Made by a program: the position numbers and the translations under genes
Notes under the pieces: model-generated
What the model was told of the DNA's origin: nothing
Database searches by the model: none
Seen by the model: the letters and a program-made list of their open reading frames with translations, nothing else
Source of the DNA: Apostichopus parvimensis
Taxonomy: Eukaryota > Echinodermata > Holothuroidea > Aspidochirotida > Stichopodidae
Assembly: GCA_000934455.1 (NCBI GenBank)
Contig: KN887876.1
Location: forward strand, 9,321-48,407
Reading direction: 5' to 3'
DNA length: 39,087 bases
Shown here: in pieces, positions 13,301 to 25,300 of the stretch
Numbering within the stretch: the first letter of the stretch is position 1
Layout of the letters: each line of letters opens with the position of its first letter

Positions 13301-16300
13301 TTTAGTGATATAGACCAAAATATTTTACAAAGATAGATCTTCACAATAAATCCTGGTTCTGACCTGGGAGATGGATATTGTTGTTGCTTTAAGTTTTGTT
13401 GCTAATTTCCCCTTTATTCTTACAAATTTTCCATTTTAGTTTATAATGCGGTAGGCTTGGCTGCTTTTGAGCTCTTTGACGAGGTCGACTTTGATTCCTG
13501 GTTTGTCTCGCATCTTCTGAAGGAACTGGAAAATAAAAGTGCAAAGTAAGTCACCCTGCTGGCAGCTAAAATATTTAAAGCAGTAGTTAGGAAGTTTATT
13601 CCTGATTGTCAATATCGTTTCAGTTCTTTACTCGTTTTGAATACAGATCTAACTTAATAAACTAGTAACATTAAGGTCTTAGAATCCATGCATGTGCAAG
13701 GTACTTCCCTTCAGTAAGACTGTCCCTCATCAACAGGCTAATTTCTCTACCAGATCTGGCAAAATAGTTGGGTAAGGATGGAGTGTTTCTTCATTTTCAA
13801 AATGAAATTCATCTTTTGGTGTACACCTAGAAACACCACCCATTTCATACTGACCCACTTTCAGGGTATAGGTTAACGAGTTACATAGTTGAAGTCATTT
13901 GGTATGGGTACATAAGCTCTCGAAAGTTTTGCAAGCATTTCCAGAGTTCAATACATTCCAGCCTACTTATTTTCTTTGGCAATTCCTCGCATCCTCTCAG
14001 AAGATTTTGGTTTCCCCAATCTCTGCTACCAAACAACCCTCAACCTCATGTAATTGAACTTCTTTGGTATTACAAGTTTTTACAATATTCAAGAAATAGA
14101 GAGAGATGTTAATTCACCCAGAGGGACAGTACTTCACCAAGTTAACATATATCTCCCTGCGCCACATCACTCTCCCCTCCCAGATTGGTTATGAAGACCG
14201 ACTGTGTGTCATATTATTTAATAAATGTACTAAACCAAAGCATGGATATCTTTTACATCACTGCCAAAGGGAGCTTGTTTATAAATCTACCGGGCCTCTC
14301 AGTCCACTCACATCTTAATCAGAGTAGACAAACCCCGAATGATTTAAAATTTTGTTTCCGCATCCGATGCTTTCCGATCAACTGAACCGAGACTTTCTTC
14401 GAAATGTAAAAAGGCGTTACGAGGCCTCTTAGGAGGTCTTGTCGATCCGTGTCAAATTATGCATGTCTATCAGGGGAGGTCCAGTAGTTATAGCAAGGTA
14501 TTATTAAAGTCATGTTATTCCATGATGATGACCTTTCATGAACATGCCCTAAAAGGACATTAATGGTTCTTAGTTTTCAAAAGCTTCCAGCCTTCTACTG
14601 GATTCTATTCTGGGCCTCAACTCTTTGTGCGATCTGCTTGATATTCTGTTTATCTGTGAAGGATGGTTGTAATACCTACATAGATGCCTTGTGCAGATCT
14701 ACTGCACAATATTATCAGGGAGTTGTTATAGAAACTCCCTGATATGATACCCTGATTATGATGTGTGACATTTGTCGCCATGTGCACTATAGCCCTGTTA
14801 CCTAACCTCTTTCTTTGGTGAACTTGGTGTTTGTTTTCCCTAGGCCGGCCTTGAACCCTAACTTTATAAGGGTAAATATCAGGCCAAGATGTACTCTCTG
14901 GTGATTAATGATGTACACATTGATATGATTGCCATTTGCTTGCACATATGACTGAAAGTTAGTACTAGGTAGACAACAGCGCATGCGAAACAAATCTCCG
15001 ATTGGGGAGGGAAGTTTGCTTTGAGATGCCGTCAGAACACAGCCCATTGACCCGACATGAAAGCTTGGCGATGCCAAGTTTTGGCGGTCATTACCCATAG
15101 AGAGTTGGTAGTATGGCTCTAGAGATTGGTAAAGATTCGATATAAAGTGAAATGGCTTTGATTTTTTATCCCCTTTCAGAAGGTCAAACTAGGTGATCTG
15201 TAATTTAACTGGCTCGCTGTATTGACGTTGGTTTTTCTATGATTTCATTTTCAATCAGTTACAAGTACATTCGAAGGAGAGTCATCTGGTTGATCGGCCA
15301 GTGGATCGGGGTCAAACTCTCTCCTACGCTACATCCCGCTGTTTACCAAGCTGTGCTACCTCTCCTCTCTCAGGAAGAAGACCTTGTTGTTAGAATAACG
15401 GCTGCTCAAACTCTAAAAATCGATATCCTTTCATAAGAAAAACGTTGTTTCTTTTAAGGTTATTTCTGTAATATAACATGAAGCTACTGTCAACCCTTTC
15501 CAGTCCTCCCACCAAAGCCCCCCCCCCCCCACCCTCTTCTTTGTCGTAGGGTAACAGCTGGCCCAAAACTTTAAACATTGATCATTTCATAAGACTATTA
15601 TTTCTTCTCAGTTTATGTGTAATATTACATGAAAGTTTCACCCCCCCCTCCTCCCCCCTCACCTGTAAACAAGATCTCTTCACACTCAGGAAGGCTTGGT
15701 TTATGGTTAGAGTAACAGCTGCCTATACTCTGGAATTTAATATCCTTTCCTAAGGCTAGTAGTACCTTTGGCAATGATATATTTGTAATGTGACATAAAA
15801 GTTGTGCGCTCAGCTTACCCCCCCCCCCCACCCAAGTATATTATACCAGTCTAGTAATAACAATGTAAACTCATTAATTGTGTTTATATGTAATTATTGT
15901 CGTTCCACCTTAACTGTATCTTACCTGTCGATGACTTTGAGTTCAAGACCGAGGCTTTCATTCCTGTGAGTATACATAACTTTGACTTTTTTCCCTTTTA
16001 TTCAGTTCTGAATTGATCTACATTTTACTGTAATATGGGATGGTCTGCCACAGTGGGATGAGAGAGGGTGGGGAGGGGGAGGGGGGCTTGATGCTTTTAC
16101 TCTTCCATGGTTTGAAGCAGTAAGCCATGCAGTAATTTCCGTCATTAAAGGTAATCTTCATGAACCGACAATCTCTTAGGAAAAGAATTTTTTTTTTAAT
16201 ATAATCAGATAACTTATATACAGGCATCCTAGCAGTGTACATTACTGATCGTGTACACCATACTGCTGAAGCTAGCTTTTATGTCTTTTTATTTATTATA

Positions 16301-19300
16301 TCATGTCAATGCGAGGATTGGAAGTGATAATGTCAGTTTTGAGTGATAAGTAGATTAAGAGTAACATTTCAAATTGAACCTGATGACTTTGTTCCCATAA
16401 TGTAATCTCAACATCTCACCATACCAGCTAATTAAGCAGAACTGTCAGTTAATTTCAAGTTTGTCAGTTTCAAAATACTGTCGAAATTGTTCCTTCCCTG
16501 GGGGATCGTGAGTTTAACACCGAAACCGACAAAATTTTCTAAATTCAAATGGAAAGCATCAAATACTTGCTAAATATAGTAAATAGCAATCTCTGAGTTT
16601 GAGAGAACTTGAAGCGTCTTAGTACGTCAATTTCATCGAAAACATTTCACAAGCAATAATTGGAACGTAGTGAAAAGTTTCTGTAAAGTGGGGGGATCAG
16701 GATGAAAAAGAAAAAAGTGACAGAAAATTGGTTTGTTAATTTTGAATTTATTTTTCTATTGCCTTTTTTTTGTTTTGTTATCTTATTGAAATGTCTTTTC
16801 CTTCTTGACACAGTTCTTAGAGTCAAGTGTATCTCTCCTATTCAGTCTACTACAACAAGTGTCGGAATGTGATTCCAAGGTAAGAAAATACCGAAAATTT
16901 TGGGGAAAAGTAATCAGTACAGATAATTCCATAACATTAGTTTTAATCCAATGTATTAATTTTGTACCCTTTTTTCAGTATTGAACTCATCTCAATACTT
17001 GTCATTCTTTCTTCAGCCACAAACTTTGACCATTTTACTTTTCCTAAGTGGGAGGCATTCTCTCAGTGACATTTCTGTTGCAGTGCATTCTCTACATAAA
17101 CCAATGTCTTTTATATCATGTTGATAACTGGGGAGGGGGACGGGGGGGGAGGGGGGTTAGAGGGGATAGTAATGTGTGACCTATTGGCTTTAATAAGAAA
17201 CGTGGATGGATTATCTCTTCAATGGTGAGTCTCTTCCACTGCAATAAGTATAATTTTGACAAAAAAAAACTTGATGAAACGGTGTCAAGTTTTTAATGTG
17301 AAAACTCTGATCCGTTAGAGACTTTTCAACTGACCAAAGTCCTTGCAAGTAGTCTCCTTGGTATAATACTTAACGTTACTTGTGTCTTTTAATCAATATT
17401 TCATTGTTGTAATTATTTTCTATAAAGTGACCTATGACCTTATCGACAGATGCACATCCTGCACGTACTGTCGTTCATCATCGAGAGGGTGGGGTCGCAC
17501 ATCAGACCCCACGCCAGCAGTCTGGCACAGTACCTGCCAATGCTCTGGGAGGAGTCGTCTGATCACAATATGTTAAGGTGTGCAATACTCACCACCCTCA
17601 TCTGTCTCGTGCAGGTACGTACCCTCCGCATTCTTTACTCTGAGGGATCGGGAGGTTGGGGATGAGGTGAGTGGTCTAGGAAGAGTAAGAAACGGGGGGG
17701 GGGGAGGGGGGGGAGATTCAAACTGGGGTCAAAAACACAAATTCCGAGAAAAGGTGAAAGCATGTAAGATGACTGGTAGGTAAGTTTGTTACTTTGAGCT
17801 GGTTCTCAGCAACAGGCAAACACCTGCCCCACCCCTCCCCCCCCTCCCTCCCCATATCCTCTACACTTGAGATCTCCCAAACTAAGTCCTGTACTCTGCA
17901 AAGAATCTTTATGTGTGCACTATATAAGATACATCCCTGTGTTATGAACACTATAGGGAAAGCAGAGGTTTTTTTCAACTAATCTGTTGCAATCATGTCT
18001 CTCGCTTTGGTTGTTACCAGCTGTGTTGTTAAAAATTAAGCTTTAAAATTTACATTTATTTGAAAGGAGACCCTTCTAGTATTGACATGGTATTTTGCTG
18101 TTGATGTAGAGAATTTTCAGCAACCGCATAGTCATCTAAACAACTGTGAGGATGAATTTAAAACTCAATGTTCCCATTTGCCAGATTTCAAAGTAAACCA
18201 CATGGTCCCACATTTTTATCTTTTATTTATATTTGATGATTGGCAGGGTCTAGGAACACTCAGTGCTAATTTGTATCCTTTCCTGATACCTGTGGTTAAG
18301 TTCAGCACAGACGTATCGCAACCACCCCATGTGTACCTTCTTGAAGATGGGCTGGACTTGTGGTAAGTTTGCTAGCTGTCTTATTTTCACACTTCTTATG
18401 AGCATCAGCAATTCATCATCTTCTTCTGTGAGCAGAAAGTCAGCGACTACGAACAGAATAATTTGACGACTGTTATTATTATTTCCAGTTTGCTTATTTC
18501 CATTATGAATGGCTTGTATTTGCACCAATTCATTGATATCACAAGTTTGTAATACCAGGGAAATTTTGTTCAACAACATCAACAGCAACAAATTTTTAGT
18601 CTGCTAATGACAATGGTTTCCATTGTTAAACAGATATTGTTATCGTTTTTTGTTATTAATTAATACAGATGATACATTGTCTGGCATAATGTCTAATCTT
18701 TGTCTATTGTAAGTCATTAAAACTTGCTTAACTTCTTAATAAAACAGCCAGGAATTATCAGTATTTTCCAAGCCATTATGGAGTATTCTATTAACTTAAC
18801 CTACTATAATTGCTACAATTCTCTCAATTCATTATAATATTATAGCTTTATCTATGTGTGTTGCAACATCTGCAGTATTTTTTTTTTTGTAGGCAACTGT
18901 CATGTTTGGTTTGGAAGCAATTAGGAAGTAAAAGCAGGGATATTTTTTCACTTTTTCTTGCACATAATTTTTCTTAATATTGAATAAGTGTCCATATATT
19001 AATGCGTTCATTTACAAGTATATTTTGTTATTGTTAGGTTTGAAACGGTCCAAAATGCTGCGACAATGACCCCAGATTTGCTTCAGTTATTTGACAATAT
19101 GCCTCCACTACTTGGTAAGATTCCTTCCTTTGTATGTTTAGCATATTTGAAAGAATCCAGCCACAGTTTTTATCACAACAGATTTTTCTCTTCTATTAGC
19201 TAGCTTTGGTGATCTTTGTCCGTCCCATGTCAGTTTTTATTCTGAAGTCTCTTTCTATAAGATGAACTTTACCACAAAACCAGCAGCTGTGGAGAGAAAT

Positions 19301-22300
19301 ATCAGGAAAAGTCGTCATTCAAGCAGAAATCATATTTACCGTTTTTTTCACGAACAGTGGGTCTTTCCTTTAATGTCGTCTGAAGAACAGATGTGGTGGT
19401 TAAACAAGATTGTATATTGTATCAGCAATTCAACAATGGAGAAATTGACCCGGAAATTTAAGAAACAGAACAGTCGAAAGAGCAAAGAGCAAAGATATTT
19501 TTTGGGCTGGAATATGATTCAAACCAGTAACTTCAGGATTACAAATCCAGATGCTTTACCAGCTCAGCTCTCCAGCTCTCAGTCGATTCAAACCAGTCGG
19601 TGGTGATCCCTACGTACACATTTCTTTGACTTTAAAAACGATCCAATTTCTTATTTAAGCAAAGTAGGCTAGGCTAGGTACATCGGCCATGAAAGTGTGG
19701 TAGGTCTGATTAGGCTATTATTAACAGTTTAATCCCAGAAAGAAATGCTCTGTCCCTGTTAGTTTAATATGATATTTTTTTTTCTTCCACAAAGCCTAGG
19801 TTTAGTGTCATCATTTCAGCAGGATACATTTTCATGTTCCTGGTATTTCACATACGTGGTATTTCATGTACCTAGTATTTCATGTACCTGGTATTTCACG
19901 TACCTAGTATTTCATGTACCCTGGTATTTCATATACATGGTATTTCACGTACATGGTATTTCACGTACCTGGTATTTCACGTACCTGGTATTTCACGTAC
20001 CTGGTATTTCACGTACCTGGTATTTCACGTACCTGGTATTTCACGTACCTGGTATTTCACGTACCTAGTATTTCACGTACCCTGGTATTTCACGTACCTA
20101 GTATTTCACGTACCCTGGTATTTCATGTACCTGGTATTTCACGTACCTGGTATTTCACGTACCTGGTATTTCATGTACCTGGTATTTCAGTATGAACAGT
20201 CAATGTATGGTAACCACCAGATTATAGTGAGATCAATTTGAAATGCAGCTTTGAGCAAAGAACAAAGTTTGTAGCTGTGCAACGGTCCCAAAGTCATTGT
20301 TGTGATTTTGATGGTTTCTGGTGAAACATTGCGGTCATGGCATGGGTGGTTTCTGGCAAACATTTTTGTGCTTCTTTAAATGATTCCTATTTTCTGTGTG
20401 ATTTTGCTCTTCAGAACTTGGCAGTGAAAATCTTAAGACGTGTTTCCATATTGTTGGAGCTTACGTTTTACTGGGGAGACAACAGTTTATGGAGGTAATG
20501 TAAAGATTTATATTAATTAGTAAAGTAGGATAAGTTCAAAACAGGACAAAGGATAAGCTCTTCAAAACATTATTAACCATGGTTGGGCTTCCTAGAATAT
20601 TACCCCCCCCCCCATGCCAAACCCTTGGAAGTCTTTCTTTTCATTGGATATCCGTTTAAATTTATAGCAGCAATTGTGATAAAAAGGTGCTATCTTATAG
20701 TCCTTTGTTGGTTGGCATGATAGTTATGTTAGTATGGTCCGTTCAGATGATTAAAACAAAAGAGGAAAAAATAAATTCATCGTTCTTGGTATTAATTATA
20801 AGCTCAAACTTGTCATATGTGTGCATTGAACTTGTTCATGCTCTGATGACAGAATATTCATGGATACCCTAAAACTTAACTATTCTTCATTTAAGATATA
20901 GGATTAGGGAGTAAATTGTTAAAATACTTAGAAACCTTTATTAAGTAAATCAGAAAGACAGAAGTCATGGTATTTACCATTGAGAATAGAAGTGGAAGTT
21001 AAAACTGTTCAATGTTCCTGTAACAGGAAGATCAGGATTGTGCATCAAAGACACGAACAAGCTCAAACCCAATTGAATATTATAGACCCAGTCGGGAAGG
21101 ATGGAGGTGTGTGGATGCCATTGGTATGGCCAATCTAATGCAAATTGAGACTGTTGAAAACAATGAAAAGAAATGAATCGTTTGTAATTGACAAATATAA
21201 AGGTATCTTCCTGTGCTAATGTGTGAGAAATAAAGGTTATGCTTAGGTGTGGAGCACTGGAAAAAGAATGGGGGGGGGGGTGTGAAGAGTTTTGGGGAGT
21301 GGGTTGGGATTAGTGTGAAGAGGTTGGAGGAGTGTGAAGGGGTTGGAAGAAAGTGAAAGGGTTGGAAGGGTGAAGGGATTGGGGGAGTGGGGGAGTGGGA
21401 AGGTTTTGAGAGTGGATTGGGGTAAGTGTGAAGGGGTTGGAGGAGTGTGAAGGGAATGGGGGTGTGAAGAGTGGGGGGTGAGTTGGAGTTAGTAGGAAGG
21501 GCTTGGAAGAGTGTGAAGGGGTTGGAGGAGTGTGAAGGTTTTGAGAGTGGGTTGGGGTAAGTGTGAAGGGGTTGAAGTGTGAAGGGTTTGGGAGAGTGAA
21601 GGGGTTGGGAGAGTGAAGGGGTTGGTAGAGTGGAGGGGTTGGGAGAGTGTAAAAGGTTTGGGGGAGTGTGAAGGAGTTAGGGTAAGGGGTAGCAGAAAAG
21701 GAAGGGTTTTTCCCTCCTTCCTGTGATTTTATGCTGTGATTTGAAGATTTATATGTTGGAAACCCTTGAATTTGCTCATTTCTACAATTTTCAGGCATAT
21801 GCCCCAGCTTTAGTAGCAGGTTGTTCCAACATACTGTCCGACCTCAGGGCAGAGGGCATTGTAACAGTAATGAAGGTAAGTAAGCAAAGAATATAAACCG
21901 TAACACAATGAACTCTGTCATGTTTATAGCTTTACCTATCTGAATTAGGTAATAAGAATAACAGAAACCACAGCAAAAGAATTCTAAGAAAGCAAGAACC
22001 AGAAAAAAAGGCCTGTGCAATTACAGTAATGACAAGAACAATGACAGGGACAGTCATCACAGATACAGCAATCGCTACAATTGTAACAACAATTGTAACA
22101 ATAATAGCAACAGCAATATGGCAACAATTACAGTAATGACAAGAACAGTCATCACAGCTACAGCAATCGCTACAATTGTAACAACAGTTGTAACAATAAT
22201 AGCAACAGCAATCATAGCAACAATTACAGTAATGACAAGAGCAGCAACAGTCATCACAGCTACAGCAATCGCTACAATTGTAACAACAATTGTAACAATA

Positions 22301-25300
22301 ATAGCAACAGCAATATGACAACAATTACAGTAATGACAAGAACAGGGACAGTCAACACAGCTACAGCAATCGCTACAACTGTAACATTAATTGTGACAAT
22401 AATATCAAAAGCAATCATAACAACTACAGAAACCAACCAGTGCTGGTTGACAGTGTTTAGCTGGCATACCATCTCGTTTGTCGAAAGAAAAATAATGTAT
22501 ACGTTTTTAGGTAAACATTGCAAAATAACAATTATAGTTTTTTTTATTTGCCAGAGCAAAGCAACCCTCATGTAGTTTCTCCTTGTCAATATTGCCCTGA
22601 CATAACACAATAATTATTCAAATGATGGTGTTTTAAGAATATTTACATAATTGGGTCTCAATGTAAATATTAGCAAAATCCAAATGTTTATATAGCATCT
22701 GATATAAGGCGGTTAGCTTCAGCCGATTCAAGAAACGGTAAAATTAATATTTATGATTTTAACCGTCCGCAAGTTGGAGAGTTCAAAAAACGTTCGGGTA
22801 ATATTTTACGAGACAAGACACAAAACAATTGTCAAATTGTCAATAATGCTTGAAATGAAAACAATTATTTGAGAATCCCTTAAAGGATATATTAATTTAG
22901 GTTTAGTTTAGGATTGGACAGAAAACCGAAGTATCAAAGAGAGGACATAATTTTCATATTTTTGTTATTTCAACTGTAGGAAAAATATTGGGTGGAATGG
23001 TAAGGTTATCAGGGGTTATTTTAGGATGGAATAATATCGTGATAAGGTTAAATATAGGTCTTTGTACTTAAATTTTAAAAAAAATAAAAAAATATTATAT
23101 GTATTTTTGTATGATAGTAGTTCACATTATGGAGATTCAGATTTTAAGGTATGGTTTGAACGCAATTTACTGGATGTTTGCAGTGATATAACAGTGCTCT
23201 AATATCAACTCTCTCAGACCAAAGATCACAATATGCAATTTTACCTTAATCTTCAACAGTAAAAATGAGCAACAATATACTGAAAAATGGAATTTTAATA
23301 CACCAAAGTTTTTTTTTCTTAAACATTTTAAGTTAACCTTTATAAATGCTAGGGATTGTAAAAAAGAAGATAATCTGCAGAAAATGTAAAATGCAAGTTT
23401 TGACACCAACTTTATATTTGCCAGAATATTTTATATTTTAGAATTTCTTTTAATCTCCCCCCCCCCCCTATCACAGCTTATAGAAATAGTGTTTCGGGTG
23501 TTTCCAGCCGAAGGACCGCAGCTTTTCCAAAATCTCCTCATCGGCGTTCTTGAACTCATCCTTGGCGGCCAGGTAGTGATATTCCTTTTGATAAACTTTC
23601 ATTTGTGTCCTCGTGATTCTCCAAGTCCAAGGGGAGCGTTGTGATCGAGTGGTTGTTAAGGCAGTGGACTTGTGATCTAAGGATTGCAGGTTCGAGTCCT
23701 GGCCAGATCATTGTGTTGGGTCCTTGGGGCAAAGCACTTTATCTCCATTGCCTCTCTTCACCCAGGTGTATAAATGGGGGACCTGTGAGATAAAACTGTC
23801 AGCTGGGCGCAGTTTAGCAGCTGCCGTGTGGAGGGATTGTCTCTATGTTTGACAGGTTATCGTTGACCGGGGTAATATTGTAAAGCGCTTTGAGCCTTTG
23901 GGAAAGGCGTTATATAAAAATATGAAATTATTAATTATTATTAAGTAACTTAATATACACAATGATCTTCTGGTTGTGGTGAAATGTGGACTGGGTCCTC
24001 CTAGTATGGGTGTTGTTTTCTGATTTACATATTTATGATTTACAAGGCAATAATGGTCGATGTCAAGTACAGATCTTCCTTGTAAGTTGTAACAACATTT
24101 TATCAGCTAAAGCTCTTGTAGGTTTAATCAAACACAGGGAGCATTCTTGTTTGTTTGTCTTCTAGACAGCGTCTTTTTTATCTCGTGTCATGCAGCTGTG
24201 TTGCATTGTGGGTACTATTGTGACATTATAATAATAATAATCAGCAGTTATTTTTACGACGCTTAAGCGACCACAAATGTGGAAGAAACCCGCAAGGGCT
24301 TATGGATTACAACTTAAAGTATACATTGGTTGGTGAAAGTTGAAGATCTGGTTTTCTGGCTTTCAGGACACCTACGATAATCTTATCTGTACGGGGATTG
24401 TCTTTGCTATTTGTATTGTGATTACGTAACTGTTTATCTTTACCAGGAAGGACCTGTCGTCATGGCGATGTACTTTTCCTTGTATGCGCGAATCATCCTA
24501 AAGAACCAAGACTTTTTCTTTTCGCTTTTGGAGAGGACGTCGCAAATGTGGAATCAATCAGTAAGTATTCTACATCTTAGTTCCACCTGTTTGGGGGAGG
24601 ATTTGATGGGGGCGTCGGGGGGGGGGGGGGGGCAGCCCATCAAACAAATTTCTAGTTTGTTCATTATGTTACTTTCCAAATGTGGAAAATCAATCAGTAA
24701 GTATTCTACATCTTAGATCCACTTGTTTGGGGGAGGATTTGACTTTGGAGGGGGAGGGGTTGGGGCAGCCTATCAAATAACATTCTAGTTTGTTCATAAT
24801 GTGACGTCCCAAATGTGGAATCAATCAGTAACTATTTCATTTGAGATCCACTAATCAAACTACAGTGAAATCATTTTTTATTGTCACATTGCCAAAATTT
24901 GGAGATTCTGCCCATTTCTTTAATTTATTTTTTGTCACAATAGAAAGATTGCCAAAGTGTATCATTATAATTATTCATCAGAACAAACAAAAACAGAGAG
25001 AGATGACTTCAAAGTAGAAAGGTCATTTGAGAGTGCTGGGTTCATGGTACTCTGACTTTTGAACAAACAATAACAAATCGTACAGTTTTTGTCTAAAAGA
25101 CAAAGCATTAGCATTAATTTGCCATACAATATACACTGATATTATTCTGTAGCATATAGCTTCTTATCTAGCAAGAATTGATTAGTTTAAGGCACAAACA
25201 TTTTTTGAAGTGAAAGGAGATTTTTGTCATGATTGTTGTCAATTATATGTTCTGTGTAGTGGTGATATCTGTTAACCATTTAGTTCTTTGGATAAGACCA

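Noticed and set aside
14802-15098. 98-codon minus-strand open frame in intron 12
   Set aside because: No recognisable protein family and no splice or promoter context; length is within chance expectation here.
18250-18591. 113-codon minus-strand open frame
   Set aside because: Partly antisense to exon 17; a shadow of the conserved coding sequence.
19262-19606. 114-codon + strand open frame
   Set aside because: Its 3' part is antisense to the tRNA-like sequence, and no known domain is seen; likely repeat-derived.
19839-20189. Considered as a CRISPR-like array
   Set aside because: Units are contiguous with no unique spacers, and the DNA is eukaryotic.
19769-20241. Three long + strand frames with a repeating WYFTYLVFHVPG peptide
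   Set aside because: A 16-bp repeat lacking stops is open in all frames; no gene evidence.
21310-21798. 162-codon minus-strand open frame rich in Pro, Ser and Thr
   Set aside because: It is the antisense of the purine-rich minisatellite; low complexity explains the lack of stops.
22016-22610. Overlapping open frames on both strands with Ala/Thr/Val or Cys/Tyr-rich translations
   Set aside because: They are products of the about 97-bp CAA/ACA-rich tandem array and have no domain or splice support.
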